Below, in pieces: positions 1 through 7,957 of a stretch of 64,000 nucleotides of DNA. This stretch comes from J014 sp964486055 (GTDB taxonomy: Bacteria; Acidobacteriota; Blastocatellia; Pyrinomonadales; Pyrinomonadaceae): positions 124,001 through 188,000 of the forward strand of contig CAZALE010000003.1 of NCBI GenBank assembly GCA_964486055.1, read 5' to 3'. The translations under genes were made by a program, and so were the position numbers. The notes under the pieces were generated by a model, which saw nothing but the letters and a program-made list of their open reading frames with translations, was not told the DNA's origin and made no database searches. Position 1 is the stretch's first letter. Each line of letters starts with the position of its first letter.

Positions 1-1314
1 GTTATTATTTAAAAGATAAACCTTATTAAATTGTTGGCTTTTACCCAAGGCAAGTAACTTCTCCACTAGCTTTCTTTTCTCATCTTCGCTGAGCTGAGTC
101 CACTTATCTGTAACTACGCCAACAAAAAGTTCATTATTTACCTTGCCTATTTTTATGTATTCTTTAAACTCAGTATTCTCCAAGCTTATTGTCTGAGCAG
201 CTGCTCTTTTCACGTCGCTAGAGAAAAATTCAACATAACTATACAGAGCAATTCCCAGAAAAACGATGAGCGCTAAAAGTGAAATTAACCATTTATGCTC
301 TATCTTTGATGAAAATTCAACTATTGCGACCCTGGCTTTACTAGTGTTCACAGGTTTGCTAACTTTTTTGGCTTTTTTACTATCCGATTTAATCTGCAGC
401 TCTAGGTCTGTTTCTTTACTATCAATTATTTCTTTACTGTCAATTCCTTCAGTATCCGAATCAAACAAATCGGAGGAGTTCACGTTATGCACTACTGCCT
501 CTAGAAATGCTTGTTCTTCTAGCACTGGATACTTTGTGCTCACATCAGTTGTGTCCTGTAAGCCCCTCTTTTTAAGCAGTAAATCAGTATAGATATTTCC
601 AACGAGCACATTGCATTCAATAGCGGCTGCCAACACGGATGGTTCCAAGAAACTTTCACCGAGCTGTCGTTTAAATCTGATAATTTCTTCATGAAGTTCG
701 CTGCTGATCAATGAGTCTAGATCCCTGGCATTTTGAGCAGTGTTTACAAATTCCCTAAATTTTTCAACAGCAACTTTTAATTTTCTTTGCTCTTCCTCTG
801 AGAAATTTGGCACATTTGGGAAACTTTCGTAGTATTCTTCTAGTTTTAGCTTTATTTCGTTCGGGGGGTGAGATAGCTGACGTTTACCTTTTTTCACCTT
901 AAAGCTAAATAGCATTGTCATGAGAACATCAAGCTTTACTCGAGTGGCTTCAGAAAACGGTAATTCCAGATAGAATCTTATTAGAGAAAGAATAGCTTGC
1001 GTATTTAGTGGAGGTTTTGATTGCTCGCAATATAGCATTAAATCGACACCGGTTATTCCTTTATCTCTCTGAGTTAGAACAACACACCAACGCGCTATTT
1101 CTTCATTAACTATTCTTTCTTCTTGTATTAGCTGCTCAGCACCATTTTTAATATCCTTCGAGTCAATCAGTTTTTTCACTCTTTTTTTCAAGGCAGCTAT
1201 GTCAAACTTTTGTGGATAATGTGAGCCTTTTTTCTTCTCTATGCTGGAGAAAATATAGTCTACGATCTGCAGTGAATTCATTTCATTTTCTATCTCAACG
1301 TATGCAGAAATCAT
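1..1314 (-). CDS. Membrane-anchored protein of unknown function (partial, runs off left edge)
   Basis: An open frame on the minus strand runs without a stop from an ATG at 1314 to base 1, giving at least 438 residues; the C-terminus lies outside the window. An AAGGA ribosome site lies just upstream of the ATG and an in-frame TAA bounds the frame, so this start is firm. The first ~240 residues are charged and helical. A Ser/Asp/Lys-rich linker follows, then one hydrophobic segment at about residues 342-361 (WLISLLALIVFLGIAL). The remaining residues, probably periplasmic, contain an EDEKRKLVEKLLALG helix. This looks like a cytoplasmic domain tethered by a single membrane pass. I recognise no family. 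It lies 69 nt downstream of the pilin gene on the same strand, so co-transcription is possible. Confidence 0.8.
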   Translation of the reverse strand, partial: MISAYVEIENEMNSLQIVDYIFSSIEKKKGSHYPQKFDIAALKKRVKKLIDSKDIKNGAEQLIQEERIVNEEIARWCVVLTQRDKGITGVDLMLYCEQSKPPLNTQAILSLIRFYLELPFSEATRVKLDVLMTMLFSFKVKKGKRQLSHPPNEIKLKLEEYYESFPNVPNFSEEEQRKLKVAVEKFREFVNTAQNARDLDSLISSELHEEIIRFKRQLGESFLEPSVLAAAIECNVLVGNIYTDLLLKKRGLQDTTDVSTKYPVLEEQAFLEAVVHNVNSSDLFDSDTEGIDSKEIIDSKETDLELQIKSDSKKAKKVSKPVNTSKARVAIVEFSSKIEHKWLISLLALIVFLGIALYSYVEFFSSDVKRAAAQTISLENTEFKEYIKIGKVNNELFVGVVTDKWTQLSEDEKRKLVEKLLALGKSQQFNKVYLLNNN

Positions 1315-1383
1315 AATGTCCTTGGTGTGTTTGTTCTCTAATTGATATATCTCTGGCTCAGGTTAATTCCAGTCTTAATAGAT

Positions 1384-1797
1384 TTAAGGTAAAACCTCAG
1401 TTATTTGTCCTGTATGATCTCCAGATATTGCATATGGAAGATCGATTGACCCAGGCTTAGACGCAACGATTGTGAATCCTTGACGCAGTTGAGCATCAGT
1501 CGGATTAGCAGGAACCATATTGAAAACAAAGCTACCCCTGTAAAGAGTGTTTCCAGAGATGTCTCCTCCTAATCCTCCACCTTGATCAGTATTAAGCTCA
1601 TCCAGACGCCCAAATCGGCCTTTCTGAGAATAGAATGTAAATTCAGCAGAGATTATAGTTCTCATCGTGGCGTAGGCGTTGGCATTCTCGGCTGCTGCCT
1701 TAGCCTTACGAAGATAAGGGAATACTATAACCGCTAATATCCCTATTATCGTGATAACGATCAAAAGTTCTACCAATGAAAAACCTTTCTGTTTCAT
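1384..1797 (-). CDS. Type IV pilin-like protein
   Basis: The 137-residue product begins with a textbook class III (type IVa) prepilin leader: MKQKG cut before F, then SLVELLIVITIIGILAVIVFPYL. Glu5 of the mature protein, needed for subunit assembly, is present. The prepilin peptidase PilD would cleave after the Gly and methylate the new Phe. The C-terminal two thirds are globular (residues ~35-137) with no cysteine pair of the usual pilin disulfide loop. It would be a major or minor subunit of a pilus or type II pseudopilus at the inner membrane/periplasm. A very strong GGGAGGGGG ribosome site precedes the ATG, consistent with high expression and perhaps with a major pilin role. No other pilus genes are in the window. 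Confidence 0.9.
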   Translation of the reverse strand: MKQKGFSLVELLIVITIIGILAVIVFPYLRKAKAAAENANAYATMRTIISAEFTFYSQKGRFGRLDELNTDQGGGLGGDISGNTLYRGSFVFNMVPANPTDAQLRQGFTIVASKPGSIDLPYAISGDHTGQITEVLP

Positions 1798-2109
1798 AAC
1801 CCCCTCCCTTTCAAAATGACATTTTTTGACACATTAAAATTGACAAAATCAGTAAATCCCTTTCCGGAAACTTAAATAAATATAGGGATTTTTCAAACAC
1901 TAAATGCAATCTTCTTGTAATTTTTCAAACTCCAACTACCCTAGTTTGCAAGCCATGTGCCATAGGCTAAGATCTTCGCATTGCATGATTGATAAAGAAA
2001 ATAATCAAATAAAGAAAATAACTGTTGATGTAGATTTCATTTTTTGCTAAATTTTTGCTATTCATATAGTTTTGCAAGCTAGTGAGTCCTTATTTGGAGT
2101 ATTGGAAAC
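1798..2109. promoter_or_regulatory. Divergent intergenic control region between the pilin and speA genes
   Basis: This 312-nt gap has no gene. On the pilin side there are three TGACA repeats (1817, 1827, 1841) and an 8-bp inverted repeat, AAATCCCT at 1854-1861 and AGGGATTT at 1884-1891, which would lie in or near the pilin leader. On the speA side a 13-bp direct repeat ATAAAGAAAATAA occurs at 1992-2004 and 2009-2021 with a 17-nt period, followed by the speA promoter candidate. The regulators are unknown. Confidence 0.5.
2043..2070 (+). promoter_or_regulatory. Candidate promoter of the speA operon
   Basis: TTTGCT at 2043-2048 and TATAGT at 2065-2070 are separated by 16 nt and lie 39 nt before the TTG start of speA. 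This is a plausible sigma-70 pair but is seen by eye only. Confidence 0.4.
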
Positions 2110-4047
2110 TTGACAGCTATCATCGAGCAGACTAAAGAGAAGTACGGCATAGAAAACTGGGGCGCTGGGTATTTCAGCATAAACCGCAAAGGCCATCTAG
2201 TGGTGCATCCCTCTGAGAGCGATCCTTATGGAGCAGATCTAAAGGAAATCATCGACGATTTAAAGAAAAGAGGCATTCATCCTCCAATTCTCCTACGCTT
2301 TCCTCAGCTAATAGTCTCTCAAATTCGCAGATTACAGAGGGCTTTTAAGAACTCAATAAAGGAATATGAGTATGAGGGCCGCCATCTTTGTGTTTACCCA
2401 ATGAAAGTAAACCAGAATCGTGCCGTAGTTGAAGAGTATTTGAGAGAGGGATCTAAGTATGACTTCGGACTCGAAGCTGGTTCAAAAGCAGAGTTGTACG
2501 CGGCCTTAGCAATGGAGCAATCAGACGAATCTCTACTGGTTCTCAATGGTTTTAAAGACGAAGAATTTATTCAGCTAGCTTTTACAGGTGCACGAGCCGG
2601 AAAAAAGGTGGTTATAGTTATCGAAAAACTTAGTGAGCTAGAAACCACACTAAAGCTTGCAAATGAATTAAAGAGAAAAAATCCGACTGCCTCTCTACCC
2701 ATGCTTGGCATAAGAGTAAAGCTGTATTCAAAGGGATCTGGCAAATGGGAAAAATCCGGTGGAGAAGCAGCTAAATTTGGACTCACGACTACTGAGATCT
2801 TAGAAGTTATAAAGCGGTTATCAGACGCAGGTAGAACTGACATGCTTCGTCTTCTGCATTTTCATATCGGATCTCAACTAACCGATATTAAGCGGATAAA
2901 ATCTGCCATGCGTGAAGCTGCCAGAGTCTATGCGAAAATACGCCAGATGGGGCTACCGATAGAGTATCTAGATGTAGGCGGGGGAATGGCTGTAGATTAC
3001 GATGGCTCGAAAACCTCTTTTGAATCTTCAGCAAACTATAATGCCCAGGAATTCGCAAATGACGTGATTTATCTGATTAAAAATATCTGTGATGACGAAA
3101 ATGTTCCTCATCCAACCATAATTCAGGAATCTGGTCGTTACATGACTGCCTATCATGCAATGCTTATTGTCAATGTGCAAGATGAAATAGAAACTGTCGT
3201 CGAAGACTTTGCTTCGCCAGTTGTTGTCACAGAGGATGATCCAGAGGTCGTAAAAGAACTGTATGACCTTAGAGAAGGCATTAACGCGAAAAACTATCAA
3301 GAGTACTATCATGATGCGCTTGAAAATCGTGAAGAATTATTCACAATGTTTAATCTTGGCCTGATCTCATTAGAAGATCGAGGCAAGGGGGAAGTTTTAT
3401 TTTGGGATATTTGCGAGCGAGCTGATTACTTTGCTCAGAAGAAGAAATATGTTTCAGAGGAATTTGAGGAACTGAGGCGACTTTTATGCGCGAAATACCT
3501 CGCTAATTTCTCTGTATTTAGATCAGTTCCGGATAACTGGGCTCTAGAGCAACTATTTCCGATAGTTCCCATTCACAAACTTAATAAAAGGCCGACTGAG
3601 TATGCGACTCTATGCGATATAACTTGCGACTCTGATGGAATAATCGAAAAATTCGTTGATCTACATGATGTCAAAAGAGTTTTGGAGTTGCATGAGCTTG
3701 AAAAAGGTGAACCATACTACCTCGGTATAATGTTAATCGGGGCCTATCAAGAAGTAATGGGTAACAATCATAATCTATTCGGATTTCCTCATGAGGCTCA
3801 TATTCATATAGATGAAGAAGGCTATATAATCAAGAAACTGCTTCATGGTTCAACTCTAAGTGAGATGTTAGTTCAAGCGAAATATGACGTACCAAGTTTA
3901 CAGGAAGCTTTTCGCCGAAATGTAGAAAGAAGAGTCAAAGATGGCGAACTATCCCAAAAAGAAGCTAATGAAATCATAGAGCTGTACGAGAAAAAAGCAA
4001 ATTCTTATACTTATCTTTTACCAAACTGCCAAGTTGGAAAACTATGA
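2110..4047 (+). CDS. speA: Biosynthetic arginine decarboxylase
   Basis: This 645-residue PLP enzyme converts arginine to agmatine and CO2, the first step of the arginine route to polyamines. Length and motifs match the SpeA family (about 630-660 residues). The PLP-lysine region reads YPMKVNQNRAVVEE near residue 99. The fold-III barrel motifs HFHIGSQ and YLDVGGGMAVDYDG follow, then QESGRYMTAYHA, and the conserved CDITCDSDG near residue 512 that carries the active-site cysteine. The start is a TTG at 2110 preceded by GGAG at 2096-2099; no in-frame ATG gives a better fit. It heads a tight three-gene operon: its stop overlaps the next ATG (ATGA at 4044). With the following DHS-like enzyme and agmatinase it forms a polyamine pathway. 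Confidence 0.95.
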   Translation: MTAIIEQTKEKYGIENWGAGYFSINRKGHLVVHPSESDPYGADLKEIIDDLKKRGIHPPILLRFPQLIVSQIRRLQRAFKNSIKEYEYEGRHLCVYPMKVNQNRAVVEEYLREGSKYDFGLEAGSKAELYAALAMEQSDESLLVLNGFKDEEFIQLAFTGARAGKKVVIVIEKLSELETTLKLANELKRKNPTASLPMLGIRVKLYSKGSGKWEKSGGEAAKFGLTTTEILEVIKRLSDAGRTDMLRLLHFHIGSQLTDIKRIKSAMREAARVYAKIRQMGLPIEYLDVGGGMAVDYDGSKTSFESSANYNAQEFANDVIYLIKNICDDENVPHPTIIQESGRYMTAYHAMLIVNVQDEIETVVEDFASPVVVTEDDPEVVKELYDLREGINAKNYQEYYHDALENREELFTMFNLGLISLEDRGKGEVLFWDICERADYFAQKKKYVSEEFEELRRLLCAKYLANFSVFRSVPDNWALEQLFPIVPIHKLNKRPTEYATLCDITCDSDGIIEKFVDLHDVKRVLELHELEKGEPYYLGIMLIGAYQEVMGNNHNLFGFPHEAHIHIDEEGYIIKKLLHGSTLSEMLVQAKYDVPSLQEAFRRNVERRVKDGELSQKEANEIIELYEKKANSYTYLLPNCQVGKL

Positions 4048-5102
4048 TACAACGTAAAACAAAACAAGCTAAATACTTAACGATTCCGATTCATCCAATC
4101 CCAATCGATCGAGATAGGTCGATAGCAGGCTTACTGGAAAAAATGGAAAGCGCAGGCTTTGGCGCTAAGCAGCTTGCCGAAGCTCATCGAATTTGGCTGG
4201 ACATGCTTGATGATAACACAACTATCTACCTGTGTGCTTCAGGCAACCTGGTTCCATCAGGTATGCGACGTTTGCTAGCATACGTAATAAAAAATCGCTT
4301 TGTAGACGTCTTGATTGTCTCTGGAAAGGTTCTGTTTCATGACATTCATGAGACATTAGGACGCAATCATTACCAAGCTCATCCTGCAATGCCTGATGAA
4401 GAGCTAGAGATGGCGGAAATCTACCGTGTCGGTAATGTACTTGCAAATCAAGAGGAATATAGAGAGGCGGATGAGTGGATAGGTAGTGTTATCAATCAAC
4501 TCGATTTAACGCGCGCTTATTCCATTAGAGAGTTTCTCCACATCCTCGGGAGAGAACTAGCCGAAATAGCAAATGAAGACGGAATCTTAACGTCTGCCTT
4601 TAAATCTCGTGTGCCGGTTTTCTGTCCTGACTTGCCTGGAAGTGAGCTTGCTATAGGAATAGCACGAGAGCGTTTTGAGAAAAAGAATCAAATCTACTTC
4701 GATATAGCGCAAGACTCCATAGAATTGATGATGATTGCTCAGAGGTCCAGGAACTCTGGTCTTATCACACTTGGTAATGTAAATAGCCAGGAGATGCTGG
4801 CCATTGCAGATTTATCTTCCTACTTGAACGGAATAAACGTTCGTGGCCACAAATACGCGATTTCTATAGTGACTGATGGTATACCATTAGATGTCAGAAC
4901 ACCATCCATCAGCGGACATTACAAGCAAATTTTTGGCAAATTGGTAAAAGGAGCCCTAACAGCTTACGTTCCATGTGATCCTTCGATAGCTTTGCCAATG
5001 ATAATCACCGCAATGTCTCAAACTGCAGCTAAATATATGAAAGGGCGTAAAAGACCATCATTTACTTTTACTGGAAAAGAACTGACAATAGATGTCCCAT
5101 AA
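4044..5102 (+). CDS. Deoxyhypusine synthase-like enzyme (putative polyamine synthase)
   Basis: The 352-residue protein belongs to the deoxyhypusine synthase (DHS) superfamily, which uses NAD to transfer the aminobutyl group of spermidine to a lysine or an amine. The NAD-fold region is visible (ASGNLVPSGMRR and VDVLIVSGK, residues ~60-95). The catalytic lysine of DHS aligns with Lys299 in the IFGKLVKGA motif, followed by YVPCDPSIALPMIITA, the conserved C-terminal NAD/spermidine-site helix. Bacteria lack the eIF5A substrate, and characterised bacterial homologues act in polyamine synthesis such as homospermidine formation. Lying between arginine decarboxylase and agmatinase (4-nt overlap upstream, 3-nt gap downstream), it probably uses agmatine or putrescine as a substrate. 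The exact product, homospermidine or another polyamine, cannot be read from sequence. Confidence 0.85.
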   Translation: MIQRKTKQAKYLTIPIHPIPIDRDRSIAGLLEKMESAGFGAKQLAEAHRIWLDMLDDNTTIYLCASGNLVPSGMRRLLAYVIKNRFVDVLIVSGKVLFHDIHETLGRNHYQAHPAMPDEELEMAEIYRVGNVLANQEEYREADEWIGSVINQLDLTRAYSIREFLHILGRELAEIANEDGILTSAFKSRVPVFCPDLPGSELAIGIARERFEKKNQIYFDIAQDSIELMMIAQRSRNSGLITLGNVNSQEMLAIADLSSYLNGINVRGHKYAISIVTDGIPLDVRTPSISGHYKQIFGKLVKGALTAYVPCDPSIALPMIITAMSQTAAKYMKGRKRPSFTFTGKELTIDVP

Positions 5103-5105
5103 CCT

Positions 5106-6014
5106 ATGACAGAATCTGCTTATCTACCGATGATTTTCGGAGGGATCGACGACGAGCGCTATTCTAATTTTGACTCTGCTCGTGTCTTGATATGGCCTGT
5201 TTCTTATGAAGGAACTGTATCTTATGGAAAAGGCACCGGAGATGGGGCAATGGCCATAATTGATGCCTCACGCAACATGGAACTGTACGAAGAGGAAACC
5301 GAAGCAGAGGTTTATAAGATTGGTATACATACCTTACAAGTATTTAAGTCGCACCCAACTCCAGATCTAATGATGTCAGCCTTGTATGAACGAGCAAAAG
5401 AGCTACTCAAAACCGATAAATTCATCTGCACGTTAGGCGGCGAGCACTCGATCAGTGCTCCAATTATAAAAGCTCATGCAGAAAAATATCACAACATGAG
5501 TGTTTTACAAATTGATGCTCACGCAGATTTAAGAGATACGTATGATGGCACTCCTCACTCACATGCCTCTATAATGGCAAGAGTGGTTAAAGATATGAAA
5601 CTTCCTGCCGTACAAGTAGGAATTCGCTCGATATCGGCTGAGGAAGCTAAAAGTCTCAATGAATTTCCCAACACGAAAATATTCTGGGCAAAAGATATAG
5701 TGGGCAAAACCGATTGGATCAATGATGCCATAAATCACCTAACTGAAAACGTATACTTGACCATTGATATTGACGGTCTTGATCCAAGCCTAGTTCCTAC
5801 AACTGGAACTCCAGAACCAGGCGGGCTGGGATGGTACGAAACTCTGCACCTGATAAAGACTTTAGCAGAAAATCGCCGAGTTGTTGGTATGGACTTAGTC
5901 GAATTTTCAAAGACCGATTTTTCAGATGCTCCTGCCTTCTTGTGTGCGAAGCTTGTCTATAAATCACTCGCCTACATTTTTTATGCCGAGACACCAAAAA
6001 TCCTCAGAAATTAA
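5106..6014 (+). CDS. speB: Agmatinase / ureohydrolase
   Basis: The 302-residue arginase/agmatinase-family enzyme is expected to hydrolyse agmatine to putrescine and urea. The dimanganese ligands are all visible: GGEHS near residue 115, DAHADLRDTY (about residues 138-147) and DIDGLDP (about 222-228), followed by TGTPEPGGLGW, the typical substrate loop. Length is normal for SpeB (~300). It begins 3 nt after the DHS-like gene and is its operon partner, so the three genes give arginine to agmatine to putrescine plus a DHS-like transfer step. A guanidino substrate other than agmatine, such as an aminopropyl- or aminobutyl-agmatine intermediate, cannot be excluded. Confidence 0.92.
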   Translation: MTESAYLPMIFGGIDDERYSNFDSARVLIWPVSYEGTVSYGKGTGDGAMAIIDASRNMELYEEETEAEVYKIGIHTLQVFKSHPTPDLMMSALYERAKELLKTDKFICTLGGEHSISAPIIKAHAEKYHNMSVLQIDAHADLRDTYDGTPHSHASIMARVVKDMKLPAVQVGIRSISAEEAKSLNEFPNTKIFWAKDIVGKTDWINDAINHLTENVYLTIDIDGLDPSLVPTTGTPEPGGLGWYETLHLIKTLAENRRVVGMDLVEFSKTDFSDAPAFLCAKLVYKSLAYIFYAETPKILRN

Positions 6015-6017
6015 AAA

Positions 6018-6042
6018 ATGCTTGGTCCTAGGGCGTAAGCAT
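6018..6042 (+). terminator. Weak hairpin after the polyamine operon
   Basis: ATGCTT (6018-6023) pairs with AAGCAT (6037-6042) around a 13-nt loop just after the speB stop, with a short T-rich stretch after it. It is weak for an intrinsic terminator. Confidence 0.3.
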
Positions 6043-6124
6043 CATATTTGTTATCCGAAGTTTCTAATGTCTTATGTCGTTCGGATAAAATAACTCTCGG
6101 AAATTTCTATGGGAGATTAAAAGT

Positions 6125-7573
6125 ATGAAGATTTTGAGAGTAGTTACTTTTGTTCTCATAACAACGTTTCTATTACAAGGATGTAAAACCGAAACACCGG
6201 CTACAAATCAAGTTCAAGCTCAGCAGCCACCACCGCCTGTTTTAGCAGATGGTACTAGAACTACTTATGCTGACATTGTTGAAAGAGCAGCTCCTGCTGT
6301 TGTGAATGTCAGTACAGAGCAAAAAGTATCATCGCGAGCTGAATTTCCATTTGATGACCTCTTCAGAGACTTTGGGTTCCCAGGTCAACCACCCAGGCCA
6401 AGAGTCCAAAGGGGCATAGGCTCTGGCGTGATCGTTAGTGCCGATGGCTACATACTTACAAACAATCACGTGATAGAAGGAGCAGAAAAAATTACTGTCG
6501 AACTAACCGACAAAAAGACATTTCAGGCAAAAGTCATCGGAACAGACTCGCTAAGCGACCTGGCCGTTCTAAAAATTGACGCGGAAAATTTACCATTTCT
6601 GACCTTAGGAGATTCTGACAAAGTCAGAGTTGGAGACATAGTTCTCGCCATCGGCAATCCACTCGGCATTGGTCAAACGGTTACCGCTGGCATCATAAGC
6701 GCGAAAGGAAGAAGGACTGGGCTTTCAGATGGAGGATTTGAAAATTTCTTACAAACTGATGCTCCAATAAATAGAGGTAATTCCGGCGGAGCTTTAATTA
6801 ATCTAAATGGTGAATTGATCGGGATTAACTCGCAAATTCTCTCGCCATCAGGCGGAAACATAGGCATAGGTTTCGCCATACCTTCGAACATGGCACGCTC
6901 AGTGATGGAACAACTTATAAAGAATGGAAAGGTTAGGCGTGGACAACTAGGTGTTATAATCCAGCCGATTAACGAAGCCATAAAAGAACAATTCGGATTG
7001 AAGGACACGAAAGGCGCCCTCGTAAGCCAAGTAAGACCAGGTAGCGCTGCAGAACGTGCTGGTATAAAGCGTGACGATGTGATTGTAGCTTTCAATGGAG
7101 AGAGAATCGAGGACACAAACGCTCTCCGTAACAGAGTCGCTGAAACTGCTCCGGGAACAGAAGTCACACTAACCATCGTTCGCGATGGAAAAGAGATACA
7201 GATAAAAGCTGTCTTAGACGAATTACAACCAGATAATCTACAGGGAAGAGGTTTTGGTAATCAATCTCCGCAGTCGAAATCAGACAAGAGTGGAAGACTC
7301 GGACTGGAGCTGCAGCCATTAACTCCGGATGCAGCACGTAGTTTACAAATTCCAGCGGATGTCAAGGGTATGTTAGTAACGAAAGTTGATCCTGAAGGCC
7401 CAGCTGCTGATGCAGGAATTCGGCGTGGAGATGTTATAATTTCCATCAACCGACAACCTGTTCAGACTTTTCAGGACGTGACTACTGCAATAGAGAAAAG
7501 CAGCAATCGCCCATTAGTTCTCCTTGTAGCTAGAGGTGATCAAACTTTCTATGTAACTATACAGCCAGAGTAG
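6125..7573 (+). CDS. DegP/HtrA-family serine protease, lipoprotein form
   Basis: The 482-residue Do-type periplasmic protease and quality-control factor degrades misfolded envelope proteins. The N-terminus is a lipoprotein signal (VLITTFLLQGC, cysteine about residue 20), so it should be membrane-tethered rather than soluble. A trypsin-like domain follows with the triad His115 (TNNHV), Asp145 (SDLAVL) and Ser220 (GNSGGA), then two PDZ domains (about residues 270-360 and 385-480). The GGGAGAT ribosome site 8 nt before the ATG supports the start. The gene is monocistronic, closed by a strong terminator. Family length is typical. Confidence 0.95.
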   Translation: MKILRVVTFVLITTFLLQGCKTETPATNQVQAQQPPPPVLADGTRTTYADIVERAAPAVVNVSTEQKVSSRAEFPFDDLFRDFGFPGQPPRPRVQRGIGSGVIVSADGYILTNNHVIEGAEKITVELTDKKTFQAKVIGTDSLSDLAVLKIDAENLPFLTLGDSDKVRVGDIVLAIGNPLGIGQTVTAGIISAKGRRTGLSDGGFENFLQTDAPINRGNSGGALINLNGELIGINSQILSPSGGNIGIGFAIPSNMARSVMEQLIKNGKVRRGQLGVIIQPINEAIKEQFGLKDTKGALVSQVRPGSAAERAGIKRDDVIVAFNGERIEDTNALRNRVAETAPGTEVTLTIVRDGKEIQIKAVLDELQPDNLQGRGFGNQSPQSKSDKSGRLGLELQPLTPDAARSLQIPADVKGMLVTKVDPEGPAADAGIRRGDVIISINRQPVQTFQDVTTAIEKSSNRPLVLLVARGDQTFYVTIQPE

Positions 7574-7593
7574 GAAAAACCTTGGAACAAATC

Positions 7594-7625
7594 AAAATGG
7601 AGGCCCATGCGCGCCTCCATTTTTT
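7594..7625. terminator. Strong bidirectional intrinsic terminator
   Basis: An 11-bp perfect stem (AAAATGGAGGC with GCCTCCATTTT) encloses an 8-nt loop and has A and T tracts on its flanks. It lies between the convergent degP-like gene and the small gene ending at 7638, so it can serve both strands. Confidence 0.85.
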
Positions 7626-7637
7626 ATCATTTTTTAT

Positions 7638-7889
7638 TTACTCATTATTGGCTGGCAGAAGAGAACCTCTTGGATCTGAAGCAAAGGCAAGTCCCTCTTC
7701 AATCGAGCGTATGAGCCCATGAAATAGAATCTCACTTCCACGCAAGACCAATATAACATCTCCTGGAGTATAACGAGCTTCATCTATAGGAAATTTAATA
7801 GCTATTGCTCGTCCGTTCTCCTCCGATACCGTCTGATACTTAAAATTCTCTATATCAAAACTCAACGTTTTGCAAAATGATACTTCCAT
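7638..7889 (-). CDS. Small conserved-looking protein of unknown function
   Basis: The 83-residue cytoplasmic protein has no signal or membrane segment. A clear AGGA ribosome site precedes the ATG, which supports a real gene. The sequence has a beta-rich look (YQTVSEENGRAIAIKF, YTPGDVILVLRG, EILFHGLIRSIEEG), perhaps a small barrel. It is the last gene of a minus-strand run (338-residue protein, RNA methyltransferase, nuclease, this gene) and ends at a strong terminator. I do not recognise the family. Confidence 0.75.
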   Translation of the reverse strand: MEVSFCKTLSFDIENFKYQTVSEENGRAIAIKFPIDEARYTPGDVILVLRGSEILFHGLIRSIEEGLAFASDPRGSLLPANNE

Positions 7890-7957
7890 AATATTTTCCT
7901 CGTTTCTTGATTCTACACTTTCGATTTATCAAAAGCCAAACTTTAAACTTATAGAAT

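Noticed and set aside
266..592. 108-codon plus-strand frame
   Set aside because: It is antisense to a longer minus-strand coding frame (1-1314) that has a good ribosome site and protein-like composition.
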